Part shown: one piece after another, positions 1 to 8,033 of the stretch | How positions within the stretch are numbered: the first letter of the stretch is position 1 | Layout: each line of letters starts with the position of its first letter | From: Cryobacterium tepidiphilum | Lineage (GTDB): Bacteria > Actinomycetota > Actinomycetes > Actinomycetales > Microbacteriaceae | Assembly (NCBI RefSeq): GCF_003716325.1 | Contig: NZ_RDSR01000005.1 | Location: 92,148 to 156,147 of the forward strand | Length of the DNA stretch: 64,000 nt | Reading direction: 5' to 3' | Program-made: the position numbers and the translations under genes | The notes under the pieces: generated by a model | Seen by the model: the letters and a program-made list of their open reading frames with translations, nothing else | What the model was told of the DNA's origin: nothing | The model's database searches: none

Positions 1-205
1 GCGCGGCCAGCTGGGCCGACGAGGTGGCGTTGCAGAACGCGATGACCGCCGCGATCACGAGTCCCACGAGCAGGCCGGCACCCGCGGCCGCAGCGGCGGG
101 CGCGAACGCGGCGAAGATGCCCGCGCCGATCATCGACCCCAGGCCGAGCGCGACGGCATCCACCGTGCCCAGCCGGCGGCTGAGCGCCGGACCGGTCACC
201 GACAT
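1..205 (-). CDS. APC-superfamily amino acid permease, N-terminal part (cut by window edge)
   Basis: The reverse strand reads an ATG at 205 and stays open to the window edge, giving 68 residues. The visible part has a short polar start, then the motif LGLGSMIGAGIF, which is the unwound first membrane helix that binds substrate in APC-type amino acid/polyamine permeases. It continues into a second hydrophobic Ala/Val/Ile-rich segment. The family normally has about 12 membrane helices and 430-500 residues, so most of the gene lies outside the window. It is on the same strand as the oxidoreductase at 357-1244 but is separated by a long palindrome, so it is probably a separate transcript. The substrate cannot be told from this fragment. 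Confidence 0.8.
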   Translation of the reverse strand, partial: MSVTGPALSRRLGTVDAVALGLGSMIGAGIFAAFAPAAAAAGAGLLVGLVIAAVIAFCNATSSAQLAA

Positions 206-240
206 CCGCTGCCCCTCTCTCGACCCCGCCCCAGCCCCTA

Positions 241-321
241 CCGTTTGCAGGAGCGGAGATGTGTCGTGCCCAACTCTGCCGCACCCCCCGCGGCGACACG
301 CCGGGCGCCTCCTGCAAACGG
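241..321. repeat. 81-bp nested palindrome between two minus-strand genes
   Basis: The outer arms CCGTTTGCAGGAG (241-253) and CTCCTGCAAACGG (309-321) are a perfect 13-bp inverted repeat. Inside them GTGTCG (261-266) pairs with CGACAC (294-299). It sits 36 bp beyond the stop of the oxidoreductase gene, a terminator-like place, but has no T run. It resembles the element at 29060-29133. Confidence 0.75.
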
Positions 322-356
322 AACAGCGACGCAGGGGGACGGGCGCGGGCTGCGGA

Positions 357-1244
357 CTACTCGGCCAGGTCGACGCCCGCGTCGCCGGCGAGTACCTTGA
401 TCAGCGCGGAGGCGTTCTCCTCGCCCCACCCGGCCTCGACGGCCCGCTCGATGGTGGCCACCGTGGCAGCCGTTCCCGGCACCGGCACGCCGAGGCGCTC
501 GGCGAAGGCCTTCACCAGGCGGCCGTCCTTGCGCATCAGCTTGAGTGCGAAGCTGGGGGAGTAGTCGCCTCGAATCACCGAGGAGCCCACGCCGTCGAAG
601 ATCGGCGACTTGAAGTCCGTGACAGCGAACACACCGAGCACGTCCTCCAGGTCGAGCCCGGCCTTCTTCGCGAGCGTCAGCGACTCGCCGAGCGCCTCCA
701 GCTGCGCGGCGACGGCGAGGTTGCCCACGAGCTTCATCTTCGCGCCGTTGCCGGAGCCGCCCATGTAGTGCACGGTCTCGCTGAGCGCGTCGAGCACGTC
801 GCGCACCGCATCGAACGTCTCCCGGTCACCGCCGGCGACCACCCAGAGGCCGCCGCCCTCCGCCTCGCCCTTAGACCCGAACACGGGTGCGTCGAGAAAA
901 CGGATGCCGCGGCCGGCATACGCCGCAGCCTCGGCCGCGCTGGTCTCCGGGTCGATCGTCGACAGGTCGATCACGATCGACGGGCTCTCCACGGTTTCGG
1001 CAAGGCCACCGGGCGCGAGCACGACCTCCTGCACCGCAACGTCGTCGGCCAGGCAGTACATGACGATGTCGGCGCCCTGCACGGCCGCCTGGGCGGTGTC
1101 GGCGTGGTCGGCGCCCGCGAGCAGCGGGTCGTCAGCCGCCGGCTTCGTGCGATTCCAGACGGTGACCTCGTGGCCGGCGGCGAGGAGGTTCGACACCATC
1201 CCGCGTCCCATGGTTCCGAGTCCGATAAAGGCGATGCTGCTCAT
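357..1244 (-). CDS. NAD(P)-dependent beta-hydroxyacid dehydrogenase (3-hydroxyisobutyrate dehydrogenase family)
   Basis: The product has 295 residues, typical of the family. The N-terminus has the Rossmann motif FIGLGTMG followed by AGHEVTVWNRT. A central DAPVFGSKGEAEGG stretch matches the substrate-binding DAPVSGG loop, and GNGAKMKLVGN carries the catalytic lysine region (G-x-x-x-K-x-x-N). The ATG at 1244 is chosen over an upstream TTG/ATG because GAGGAG lies 7 nt before it. It follows the DeoR gene by 61 bp on the same strand and probably forms an operon with it. The family oxidises C4-C5 hydroxyacids or reduces semialdehydes (LtnD, GarR, MmsB). Given the neighbouring sugar importer and kinases, I infer a role in sugar-acid or polyol catabolism rather than in valine breakdown. 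The exact substrate is unknown. Confidence 0.85.
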   Translation of the reverse strand: MSSIAFIGLGTMGRGMVSNLLAAGHEVTVWNRTKPAADDPLLAGADHADTAQAAVQGADIVMYCLADDVAVQEVVLAPGGLAETVESPSIVIDLSTIDPETSAAEAAAYAGRGIRFLDAPVFGSKGEAEGGGLWVVAGGDRETFDAVRDVLDALSETVHYMGGSGNGAKMKLVGNLAVAAQLEALGESLTLAKKAGLDLEDVLGVFAVTDFKSPIFDGVGSSVIRGDYSPSFALKLMRKDGRLVKAFAERLGVPVPGTAATVATIERAVEAGWGEENASALIKVLAGDAGVDLAE

Positions 1245-1305
1245 ACAGTGCTCCTCAAGGTGTGAAAAACGGCGAAACGTGTCAGGCAAAATCGGGTGGG
1301 GCGCG

Positions 1306-2064
1306 TCAGCCCACGGCCACCCGGATGATCGGGATGGGGTAGCTCGCGGCGACGATCGGGTCGAACAGCTCGTCGGTGATTCCCGCCGTCATGTCTTCGA
1401 GGGGAATGACGGGGAACAGCGCCTGCCGCTCGAACTTGGAGCTGTCGGCGACGAGGAACGACGCGGCGGCGACCTCGTGCATCGTGCGCTTCAACTCCAC
1501 CTCGTATCCGTTGGTGTTGGTGATGCCGTCGGCGTTGACCGCGTCGCAGCCGAACACCGCGACATCCACTTTGAGCTTCCCCAGCTGCGCGATGGCGTTG
1601 TTGCCCCACAGCGTGTAGACGTTGGGGAGCAGCTCGCCGCCGAGGACGACGACGTGCGCGTTCGGGTGGCCGGCGATCTCCACACCGATTCTGAGGTCGT
1701 TGGTGATGAGCGTCAACCCGTGGTGGCCGGCGAGGTGCCGGGCGACCTCGAGCGTGGTCGAGCCGCTGTCGAGGAGCACCGTCTGCCCGGGGCCGATGCG
1801 CTCGGCCATTGCGGCGCCGATCGCCTCCTTCTCCCGGTGGTACCGGCGCTCCTTCACGCTGAACGCGGTGTCGCCGGCGAGGTCGGGCTCGGGCACGGAG
1901 ACGCCGCCGTGGTTGCGGGCGACGAGGCCGGCCCGTTCCATCTTCATCAGGTCACGACGGATGGTGGACTGGTCGACCCCGAAGCTGTCGGCCAGCGTGC
2001 TCACATCGAGATACCCCGACTCGCGCACCATGGTCATGATCTGCGATTGTCGCGGCTTCCCCAT
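1306..2064 (-). CDS. DeoR-family transcriptional repressor of the divergent sugar operon
   Basis: The product has 252 residues, the usual DeoR length. Residues about 1-60 form the N-terminal helix-turn-helix (DVSTLADSFGVDQSTIRRDLMKMERAGLVARNHGG), a very typical DeoR recognition region. The C-terminal effector domain contains the sugar-phosphate-binding signatures LDSGSTTLEVARHL and ITNDLRI. The start at 2064 is preceded by GGGAGGTG; another in-frame ATG lies at 2082. The gene diverges from the ABC importer operon and precedes the dehydrogenase. Regulators of this kind usually respond to a phosphorylated sugar made by the kinases of the locus, so it very likely controls the 2258-8642 operon through the repeats at 2115-2151. 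Confidence 0.9.
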   Translation of the reverse strand: MGKPRQSQIMTMVRESGYLDVSTLADSFGVDQSTIRRDLMKMERAGLVARNHGGVSVPEPDLAGDTAFSVKERRYHREKEAIGAAMAERIGPGQTVLLDSGSTTLEVARHLAGHHGLTLITNDLRIGVEIAGHPNAHVVVLGGELLPNVYTLWGNNAIAQLGKLKVDVAVFGCDAVNADGITNTNGYEVELKRTMHEVAAASFLVADSSKFERQALFPVIPLEDMTAGITDELFDPIVAASYPIPIIRVAVG

Positions 2065-2114
2065 CGGCACCTCCCCGTGCATCACTGGCAAGTATAGGGA
2101 GTTATCAGCCAAAA

Positions 2115-2151
2115 CTGCACGTTTCTGCACGAGTGCGCGCCGCGCTGCACG
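2115..2151. promoter_or_regulatory. Three phased CTGCACG repeats, candidate DeoR operator
   Basis: CTGCACG occurs at 2115-2121, 2125-2131 and 2145-2151. The repeats are 10 and 20 bp apart, so all lie on one face of the helix. They sit between the divergent deoR-type gene and the importer, just upstream of the -35 box at 2157. Direct repeats at helical spacing are common for DeoR-family operators. Confidence 0.55.
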
Positions 2152-2156
2152 AAAAC

Positions 2157-2186
2157 TTGACAGTCGGGCAAGAACGGGAACATATT
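2157..2186 (+). promoter_or_regulatory. Sigma-A-like promoter of the sugar ABC operon
   Basis: TTGACA (2157-2162) matches the -35 consensus exactly. After 18 bp comes CATATT (2181-2186), four of six matches to TATAAT. The leader to the ATG at 2258 is about 65 nt and ends with AAGGAG. Confidence 0.6.
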
Positions 2187-2257
2187 TGGAGCACCCATTT
2201 TGCGGCCGCTGCAGGGGCACTGGGCGGGGCGCAGCACACACAAAGGAGTGAACACAG

Positions 2258-3298
2258 ATGAAACGTAGGGGATACCAAGCGCTGGCCCTGGCCGGTGCGG
2301 CTGTCCTGGCCCTGTCGGCGTGCAGCACCACGGGCGGCGGCGGTTCGGCCGGCTCGGCCAAGCCCGGCGACGTGAAGCCCGAGGACATGACCATGGTCAC
2401 CGTGGTCAAGCTCACCGGCGTCGGCTGGTTCGACCGCATGGAAGAGGGCGTGAAGAACTTCGCCGACCGCACGAGCATCGACGCCCGCCAGGTCGGCGCC
2501 GACGACGCCAGCCCCGAGAAGCAGATCCAGATCATCCAGGACCTGCTCCCGCAGAACCCCACCGCGATCACCGTGGTGCCGAACTCGCCCGAATCGCTCG
2601 AGAACGTGCTCGGCAAGGCGCGCGACCAGGGCATCGTGGTCGTCTCGCACGAGGCCGCCGGCATGAAGAATGTGGATGCCGACATCGAAGCGTTCGACAA
2701 CGCCTCCTACGGCCGGCTCATCGGTGAGAACCTCGCCGAGTGCATGGGCGGCAAGGGCACCTACGCCGCGTTCGTCGGCGGACTCACCGCCAAGACCCAC
2801 ATGGACTGGGTCGGCGCGGCCCTCGACTACATGAAGGAGAAGGCGCCGGGAATCACCCGCGTCTCCGACCCGATCGAGTCCAAGGAAGACGAGGGCGTGG
2901 CCTACGACCGCGCCAAGGAGATCCTCGCCAAGTACCCCGACATCAAGGGGTTCCAGGGCTCGGCCGGAACCGACGTCGCCGGTATCGCCCGTGCCGTGCA
3001 GGAGGCCGGCAAGCAGGACAGCATCTGCGTGATGGGAACCTCCATCCCGTCCGTCGCGAAGAAGTACCTCGAAGACGGCTCCATCGACAAGGCGTTCCTC
3101 TGGGACCCGGCCCTCGCCGGTGAGGCCCAGCTCTCGGCAGCGAAGATCATCGCCGAGGGTGGCAGCATCAAGGAAGGCACCGACCTCGGCGTGAAGGGCT
3201 ACGAGTCCCTGAACCCGATCGAGGGCACCACCAACGCCTTCAGCGGTGAAGCCACCCTGATCGTTGACAAAGACAACGTCAACGATTTCAACTTCTAA
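2258..3298 (+). CDS. Sugar ABC transporter substrate-binding lipoprotein (RbsB/LsrB class)
   Basis: The 346-residue product begins with a lipoprotein signal: a basic start (MKRRG), a hydrophobic Ala/Leu stretch, and the lipobox LSAC with Cys at about residue 22, followed by a Gly/Ser-rich linker. The mature part is a periplasmic-binding-protein fold of the ribose/autoinducer-2 type (KLTGVGWFDRMEEGVKNF, ITVVPNSPESLENVL, GQ-like hinge segments). AAGGAG lies before the ATG. It is the first gene of a six-gene run with ATPase, two permeases and DhaK/DhaL subunits. The binding proteins of this class that look most similar import AI-2, rhamnose or C4-C5 polyols. I infer a small ketose or polyol ligand but the sequence does not decide. 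Confidence 0.9.
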   Translation: MKRRGYQALALAGAAVLALSACSTTGGGGSAGSAKPGDVKPEDMTMVTVVKLTGVGWFDRMEEGVKNFADRTSIDARQVGADDASPEKQIQIIQDLLPQNPTAITVVPNSPESLENVLGKARDQGIVVVSHEAAGMKNVDADIEAFDNASYGRLIGENLAECMGGKGTYAAFVGGLTAKTHMDWVGAALDYMKEKAPGITRVSDPIESKEDEGVAYDRAKEILAKYPDIKGFQGSAGTDVAGIARAVQEAGKQDSICVMGTSIPSVAKKYLEDGSIDKAFLWDPALAGEAQLSAAKIIAEGGSIKEGTDLGVKGYESLNPIEGTTNAFSGEATLIVDKDNVNDFNF

Positions 3299-3312
3299 GC
3301 ACGTTGTCGATC

Positions 3313-3344
3313 GGGGGCCCATTGCCGACACGCGATGGGCCCCC
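3313..3344 (+). terminator. Intercistronic stem-loop between binding protein and ATPase
   Basis: GGGGGCCCAT (3313-3322) and ATGGGCCCCC (3335-3344) form a perfect 10-bp stem with a 12-nt loop, 14 nt past the binding-protein stop and 17 nt before the ATPase start. Such stems commonly let binding protein be made in excess by partial termination or by mRNA 3'-end protection. Confidence 0.65.
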
Positions 3345-3361
3345 TTCAGCGAGGGAGCACC

Positions 3362-4888
3362 ATGAGCTCGGAAGAAGCGAGCGGATCGAGCGGCACCGGT
3401 GACGCCGTCCCCATCCTCGAGGCCCGCAACATCGTCAAGACCTACGGCGGCGTCACCGCCCTGCACGGCGTCACCCTGCGGCTCACCGCGGGTCACGTGC
3501 ACGCGCTGGCCGGTGAAAACGGATGCGGGAAGTCCACCCTGATCAAGATCATCAGCGGTGCCGAGCGCCCCGATTCCGGTGAGATCGTGATCAACGGGGT
3601 TTCCCACGCGCACATGACCCCGAAGGGCGCGATCCAGCAGGGCATCCAGGTGATCTACCAGGACTTCTCGCTGTTCCCCGGCCTCACGGTCGCCGAGAAC
3701 ATTGTGCTCACCTCGGCGGTCGCCGAGAAGCGCACGCTCTACTCGCGCCGGCAGAGCCGCCCCGCCGCCCAGCAGATCGTCGACGACCTCGGACTCTCGC
3801 TCGACCTCGACCAGGAGGTCGAGCGGCTGTCGGTCGCCGACAAGCAGCTCACCGCGATCTGCCGCGCGCTCATCAACGACGCCCGCGTCATCATCATGGA
3901 TGAGCCGACCACCGCGCTCACCCACTCCGAGGTGCAGCGCCTGTTCGCGCTCGTGAGCACGCTCCGTGCGCGCGGTGTCGCCCTGGTCTTCGTCAGCCAC
4001 AAACTGGAGGAGGCGCTGCAGGTGGCGCAGGACGTCACGATCCTGCGCAATGGCGAGCTCATCATCTCCGGTCCCGCGACCGACTTCGACCGTCGCTCGA
4101 TCTCGCACTACATGACCGGCCGCGACGTTGACGAGTCACGCCTCGTCAACCCGCCCCGGTACGACCGGGACCCGGTGCTCAGCGTGCAGGACCTCACCCT
4201 GCCGGGCGCCTTCGAGAACATCAGCTTCGACCTGCACGCCGGCGAGATCCTCGGACTCACGGGCCTGCTCGGCTCCGGCCGGTCTGAAATTGCGGAAGCC
4301 CTCTTCGGGGTGCTGCGCGCCGAGTCCGGCCGCACCATCGTGGACGGGAAGGCGACGACCATCCACGGCATCCGCGACGCCATCGACGCCGGCATCGGCT
4401 ACGTGCCCGAGGACCGGCTCACGCAGGGGCTCTTCCTCGACAAGTCCATCGCCGACAACGTCATCGCGAGCTCACTCGAGCGGCACCGCCGCCGCGGGCT
4501 GCTCGACGCACGCACGATCGCGGCGACCATCACCGAGCAGTTCCAGCGGCTGCGCATCAAGGCCCCGAACGTCGAGGCGCCGGTGCGCAGCCTCTCCGGC
4601 GGCAACGCGCAACGGGTGGTGCTGGCCAAGTGGCTCGCCAACGGCCCGAAGATCCTCATGCTGAACGGGCCGACCGTCGGCGTCGACGTCGGCTCGAAGG
4701 AGGAGATCCTCACCATCCTTCGCGCGCAGGCCGCTGCCGGGATGGGCATCATCGTCATCTCCGACGACGTGCCCGAGCTCGTCTCGGTGTGCAACCGGGT
4801 GCTCGTGGTGCAACAGGGCCGCATCAGCGCCACCTACTCCGGCGACGACATCACCCCCGAAGCGATCCAGGAAGGGATGGCCGCATGA
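3362..4888 (+). CDS. Sugar ABC transporter ATPase with two nucleotide-binding domains (RbsA/MglA type)
   Basis: The 508-residue protein has two ABC domains, the normal layout of carbohydrate-uptake transporter class 2. Domain 1 has Walker A GENGCGKST, a signature reduced to LSVADKQ, and Walker B VIIMDEPTT. Domain 2 has a degenerate Walker A (GLLGSGRSE) and a good signature LSGGNAQR. However its Walker B reads LMLNGPTVGVDVG, so the usual Asp-Glu pair is replaced by Asn-Gly. ATP hydrolysis therefore probably depends on domain 1. The ATG at 3362 follows GGGAG. The end overlaps the next gene by 4 nt (ATGA), so the two are translationally coupled. It energises the two permeases that follow. Confidence 0.93.
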   Translation: MSSEEASGSSGTGDAVPILEARNIVKTYGGVTALHGVTLRLTAGHVHALAGENGCGKSTLIKIISGAERPDSGEIVINGVSHAHMTPKGAIQQGIQVIYQDFSLFPGLTVAENIVLTSAVAEKRTLYSRRQSRPAAQQIVDDLGLSLDLDQEVERLSVADKQLTAICRALINDARVIIMDEPTTALTHSEVQRLFALVSTLRARGVALVFVSHKLEEALQVAQDVTILRNGELIISGPATDFDRRSISHYMTGRDVDESRLVNPPRYDRDPVLSVQDLTLPGAFENISFDLHAGEILGLTGLLGSGRSEIAEALFGVLRAESGRTIVDGKATTIHGIRDAIDAGIGYVPEDRLTQGLFLDKSIADNVIASSLERHRRRGLLDARTIAATITEQFQRLRIKAPNVEAPVRSLSGGNAQRVVLAKWLANGPKILMLNGPTVGVDVGSKEEILTILRAQAAAGMGIIVISDDVPELVSVCNRVLVVQQGRISATYSGDDITPEAIQEGMAA

Positions 4889-5922
4889 GCGCCACCGGAA
4901 CCTCGCGCCTCGCCGCCCTCCGCGGCTCCAACAACGAGGGCGTCCTCGCGCTGATCCTCGTCGTGCTCGTCATCGCGATGACGATCGTCAACTCCGACTT
5001 CCTGAGCGCCGGCACCCTGTTCGCGATCCTCCGCTCCTCGATCGTCCCGACCGTGCTCGCCCTCGGCGTGCTCATCGTGATCATCTCGGGCGGCATCGAC
5101 GTGTCGTTCCCGGCGATCGCGATCTTCTCGGCCTACACGACGGTCGTGCTCATGCGCGGCAGCGGCATCGACGCGGGCGTCGTGCTCGTGCTGGTCGTCT
5201 CGCTCGTCATCGGCGCGCTCCTCGGCCTCGTCAACGGCGGCCTGATCGCCCGGTTCAAACTCCCGACACTCATCGTCACCCTTGGCACCCAGGGCATCTT
5301 CAAGGGTATCCTGATCGCCTACGTCGGGTCGCGCTATATCGCCGAACTGCCGCTCGGCATGCGGATGTTCTCCACCCAGAGCCTTCTCACGGTGCCCGCG
5401 GGCGGCGAGAACACCTCGCTGCACGTGCTCGTGGTCCCGGCGATCGTGCTCTGCCTGCTGGTGAACTTCCTGCTTCGCAACACCATGTTCGGCCGTGGCG
5501 TCTACGCGATCGGCAACGACACCGAGGCGGCCCGCCGCGTCGGGTTCTCGGTGATGCGCATCCAGGTCATCCTCTACGTGGTCGCCGGCGTGCTCGCGGC
5601 CTTCGGCGGGGTGCTCCACGTCACGCTCACCCGCAGCGCCAACCCGCAGGACCTCCTCGGCACCGAACTCGACACCATCGCGGCCGTGGTCCTCGGCGGC
5701 GCGTCCATCTTCGGCGGCCGCGGCTCCGTGCTCGGCACCATGCTCGGCGTGCTGCTCATCCAGGTGATCAACAACAGCCTGATCCTCATGGGCATCCCAT
5801 CGGCCTGGCAGCGCACGGCCGTCGGACTCCTGCTCGTGATCGGCGTGGGCGTGCAGGCGATCAGCGCGAGACGGTCGTCCCGACGAGTATTCGCACACAG
5901 AGAAGTGGTGGCCCCGGCATGA
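4885..5922 (+). CDS. Sugar ABC transporter permease 1 (RbsC/BPD_transp_2 family)
   Basis: The 345-residue integral membrane protein has 8-10 predicted helices. It contains the family hallmark VIISGGIDVSFPAIAIFSA in its N-terminal half and the EAARRVGFSVMRIQ loop that contacts the ATPase. The ATG overlaps the ATPase stop (ATGA at 4885) and its own stop overlaps the next permease in the same way. Importers of this class often use either one permease as a homodimer or, as here, two different ones. Domain and context point to transport of the same small sugar or polyol bound by the 2258-3298 lipoprotein. Confidence 0.92.
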   Translation: MSATGTSRLAALRGSNNEGVLALILVVLVIAMTIVNSDFLSAGTLFAILRSSIVPTVLALGVLIVIISGGIDVSFPAIAIFSAYTTVVLMRGSGIDAGVVLVLVVSLVIGALLGLVNGGLIARFKLPTLIVTLGTQGIFKGILIAYVGSRYIAELPLGMRMFSTQSLLTVPAGGENTSLHVLVVPAIVLCLLVNFLLRNTMFGRGVYAIGNDTEAARRVGFSVMRIQVILYVVAGVLAAFGGVLHVTLTRSANPQDLLGTELDTIAAVVLGGASIFGGRGSVLGTMLGVLLIQVINNSLILMGIPSAWQRTAVGLLLVIGVGVQAISARRSSRRVFAHREVVAPA

Positions 5923-7022
5923 CCGACCAGAAGACCGACGAGTCCGTCACCCGCAGCACGGTGCGCGAGTCCAACCGGCGCGTCGACTCCGCCGTCATGG
6001 GGGCGATCAGCCGCTTCCACCTCCAGCACGGCGTCGTGCGGATGCTGGTGCTCACCCTCCTCGCCTTCGCCATCTTCACGGCCGTCAAGCCGCGGGTGTT
6101 CCTCAACCCGCTGAACCTGCAGAACATCGCCATCGCCGCCCCCGAGATCGGCCTGCTGGCCCTCGCGATCATGCTCACCATGCTCACCGGCGGTATCGAC
6201 CTGTCGATCGTCGCCATCGCGAACCTCACCGCGATCACCATCTCGTCGCTGTACACGGCGATCGGGGCGACGGATGCCGGCCTCGCCGAGTCGCTGGCCC
6301 CCGTGATCGTGCTGGTCGGCCTCGCTGTCGGCGCCGTGGGCGGCTACGTCAACGGGCTGCTCGTGAGCCGGGTCGGGATCACGCCGATCCTCGCCACCCT
6401 CGGCACGATGCAGATCTTCAACGGCATCGCCATCACCTGGACCGGCGGCAAGACGCTCTACGGCGCCCCGGCGATGCTCACGACGTTCGGCCGCACCGTG
6501 ATCGCCGGCATCCCCGCACTGTTCCTTGTGCTCGTGGCGGCGGCGATCGTGCTCGCCGTCGTGATCAACAAGACGGCGCTGGGGGCCACCATCCGCCTGC
6601 AGGGCGCAAACCCGGTCGCAGCCCGGTTCTCCGGCATCCGCACCGACCGCACCCTCACCAGCACCTACGTCATGAGCGGCCTGCTCGCGGGGCTCGCCGG
6701 CATCCTCTTCGTCAGCCGCAACCCCACCGCCAGCGCCGACTACGGGTCGTCGTACGTGCTGCTCGTGATCGTGATCGCCGTGCTCGGCGGCACGAACCCC
6801 AACGGCGGGTTCGGCACGGTCCTCGGGGTGATCCTGGCCACGCTGACACTGCAGATCGTCTCGAGCGGTTTCAACATCATCCGCTTGAGCTCATACGATT
6901 ACGCCATCGCCCAGGGTGCGATCCTGATCATCATCATGGTGATCGACCAGGTCACCAGCGGGCGCCGGCGACGGACCGTCCCGAAGATCAGCGATGCGCT
7001 GGCCACCCCCACTGAGAGCTGA
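5919..7022 (+). CDS. Sugar ABC transporter permease 2 (RbsC/BPD_transp_2 family)
   Basis: The product has 367 residues. It has a 35-40-residue charged cytoplasmic N-terminus followed by multiple membrane helices, with the family motif LTMLTGGIDLSIVAIANL and a later VLGGTNPNGGFG segment typical of RbsC-like permeases. It overlaps permease 1 by 4 nt and is followed 8 bp later by the DhaK gene. The two permeases differ clearly in sequence, so the transporter is predicted to be heterodimeric. The substrate is inferred from the operon only. Confidence 0.92.
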   Translation: MTDQKTDESVTRSTVRESNRRVDSAVMGAISRFHLQHGVVRMLVLTLLAFAIFTAVKPRVFLNPLNLQNIAIAAPEIGLLALAIMLTMLTGGIDLSIVAIANLTAITISSLYTAIGATDAGLAESLAPVIVLVGLAVGAVGGYVNGLLVSRVGITPILATLGTMQIFNGIAITWTGGKTLYGAPAMLTTFGRTVIAGIPALFLVLVAAAIVLAVVINKTALGATIRLQGANPVAARFSGIRTDRTLTSTYVMSGLLAGLAGILFVSRNPTASADYGSSYVLLVIVIAVLGGTNPNGGFGTVLGVILATLTLQIVSSGFNIIRLSSYDYAIAQGAILIIIMVIDQVTSGRRRRTVPKISDALATPTES

Positions 7023-7030
7023 GGAAAAGC

Positions 7031-8032
7031 ATGAAGAAGATCATCAATGATCCCGACCGGTTCGTCGACGAGTTCATCGAGGGGATCCTGCTGGCCCATC
7101 CCGACAAGCTGAAGGCGCCGGGCGACGACAACCGAATCCTGGTGCGAGCGGATGCCCCGGTCGCGGGCCGCGTCGGCATCGTCACGGGCGGCGGCTCCGG
7201 CCACCTTCCGCTCTTCAAGGGCTACGTGGGCACCGGGCTCTGCTCGGGCGTCGCGATCGGCAACGTGTTCTCGTCGCCGTCGTCGGAGCAGGTGTTCGAG
7301 GCGACCAAGGCCGTGAACGGCGGCGCGGGCGTGCTCTACCTGTACGGCAACTACGGCGGCGACGTGCTGAACTTCGACCTCGCCGCCGACATGGCCGAGC
7401 TCGAGGACATCGAGACGAAGACGGTGCTCGGCACCGACGACGTCGCCAGCCAGCCGAAGGAGCGCAAGTCCGACCGGCGCGGTGTCGCCGGCATCTTCTT
7501 CGCCTACAAGTGCGCCGGGGCCGCCGCGGAACGCGGCGACAGCCTCGACGAGGTAGCCGCGATCGCGCAGGCCGCCGTCGACAACACCGGCACGATGGGC
7601 ATCGGCCTGTCGCCGACGATCCTCCCGGCGGCCGGCAAGCCCACCTTCGAGCTGCCGGACGGCGAGATGGAGATCGGCATCGGCATCCACGGGGAGCCCG
7701 GCATCCACCGCGGGGCCCTGGAGAGCGCCGACGAGATCGCCGACCGGCTGACCGGGCCGATCTTCGAGGACCTGGGCCTCGCATCCGGTGACCGCGTCGC
7801 GGTGCTCGTGAACGGGCTGGGCGCAACGCCGCTCGAGGAGCTGTACGTGCTGTACCGCCGGGTGGCGCAGATCGCCGCCGACGCGGGTGTCACGATCGAG
7901 AAGAACTACGTGGGGGAGTACGCCACCAGCCTGGAGATGGCGGGCGCGTCGATCTCGGTGCTGAAGCTCGACGACGAGCGGCTCGCCCTTCTGAACGCCC
8001 CGGCGGACTCGCCGTTCTTCCGGGAGGTGTGA
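7031..8032 (+). CDS. DhaK-type dihydroxyacetone/ketose kinase substrate-binding subunit
   Basis: The 333-residue product matches the DhaK (Dak1) domain that binds a short ketose as a covalent hemiaminal. The expected histidine is His220 in GIGIHGEPG. The N-terminal glycine motif is present, but reads GGGSGHLPLF where dihydroxyacetone kinases normally have GGGSGHEP, so the substrate pocket differs. It is followed after 1 nt by a separate DhaL subunit. Separate DhaK/DhaL pairs usually take phosphate from a PTS protein DhaM, and I see no DhaM in the window. Some actinobacterial DhaK relatives phosphorylate erythrulose. The changed motif and the polyol-type importer make a C4 ketose as plausible as dihydroxyacetone. 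Confidence 0.85.
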   Translation: MKKIINDPDRFVDEFIEGILLAHPDKLKAPGDDNRILVRADAPVAGRVGIVTGGGSGHLPLFKGYVGTGLCSGVAIGNVFSSPSSEQVFEATKAVNGGAGVLYLYGNYGGDVLNFDLAADMAELEDIETKTVLGTDDVASQPKERKSDRRGVAGIFFAYKCAGAAAERGDSLDEVAAIAQAAVDNTGTMGIGLSPTILPAAGKPTFELPDGEMEIGIGIHGEPGIHRGALESADEIADRLTGPIFEDLGLASGDRVAVLVNGLGATPLEELYVLYRRVAQIAADAGVTIEKNYVGEYATSLEMAGASISVLKLDDERLALLNAPADSPFFREV

Positions 8033-8033
8033 G

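Noticed and set aside
357..1244. Assignment to valine catabolism (MmsB)
   Set aside because: The family fits, but no valine-pathway gene is near. The sugar locus makes a C4-C5 hydroxyacid more likely.
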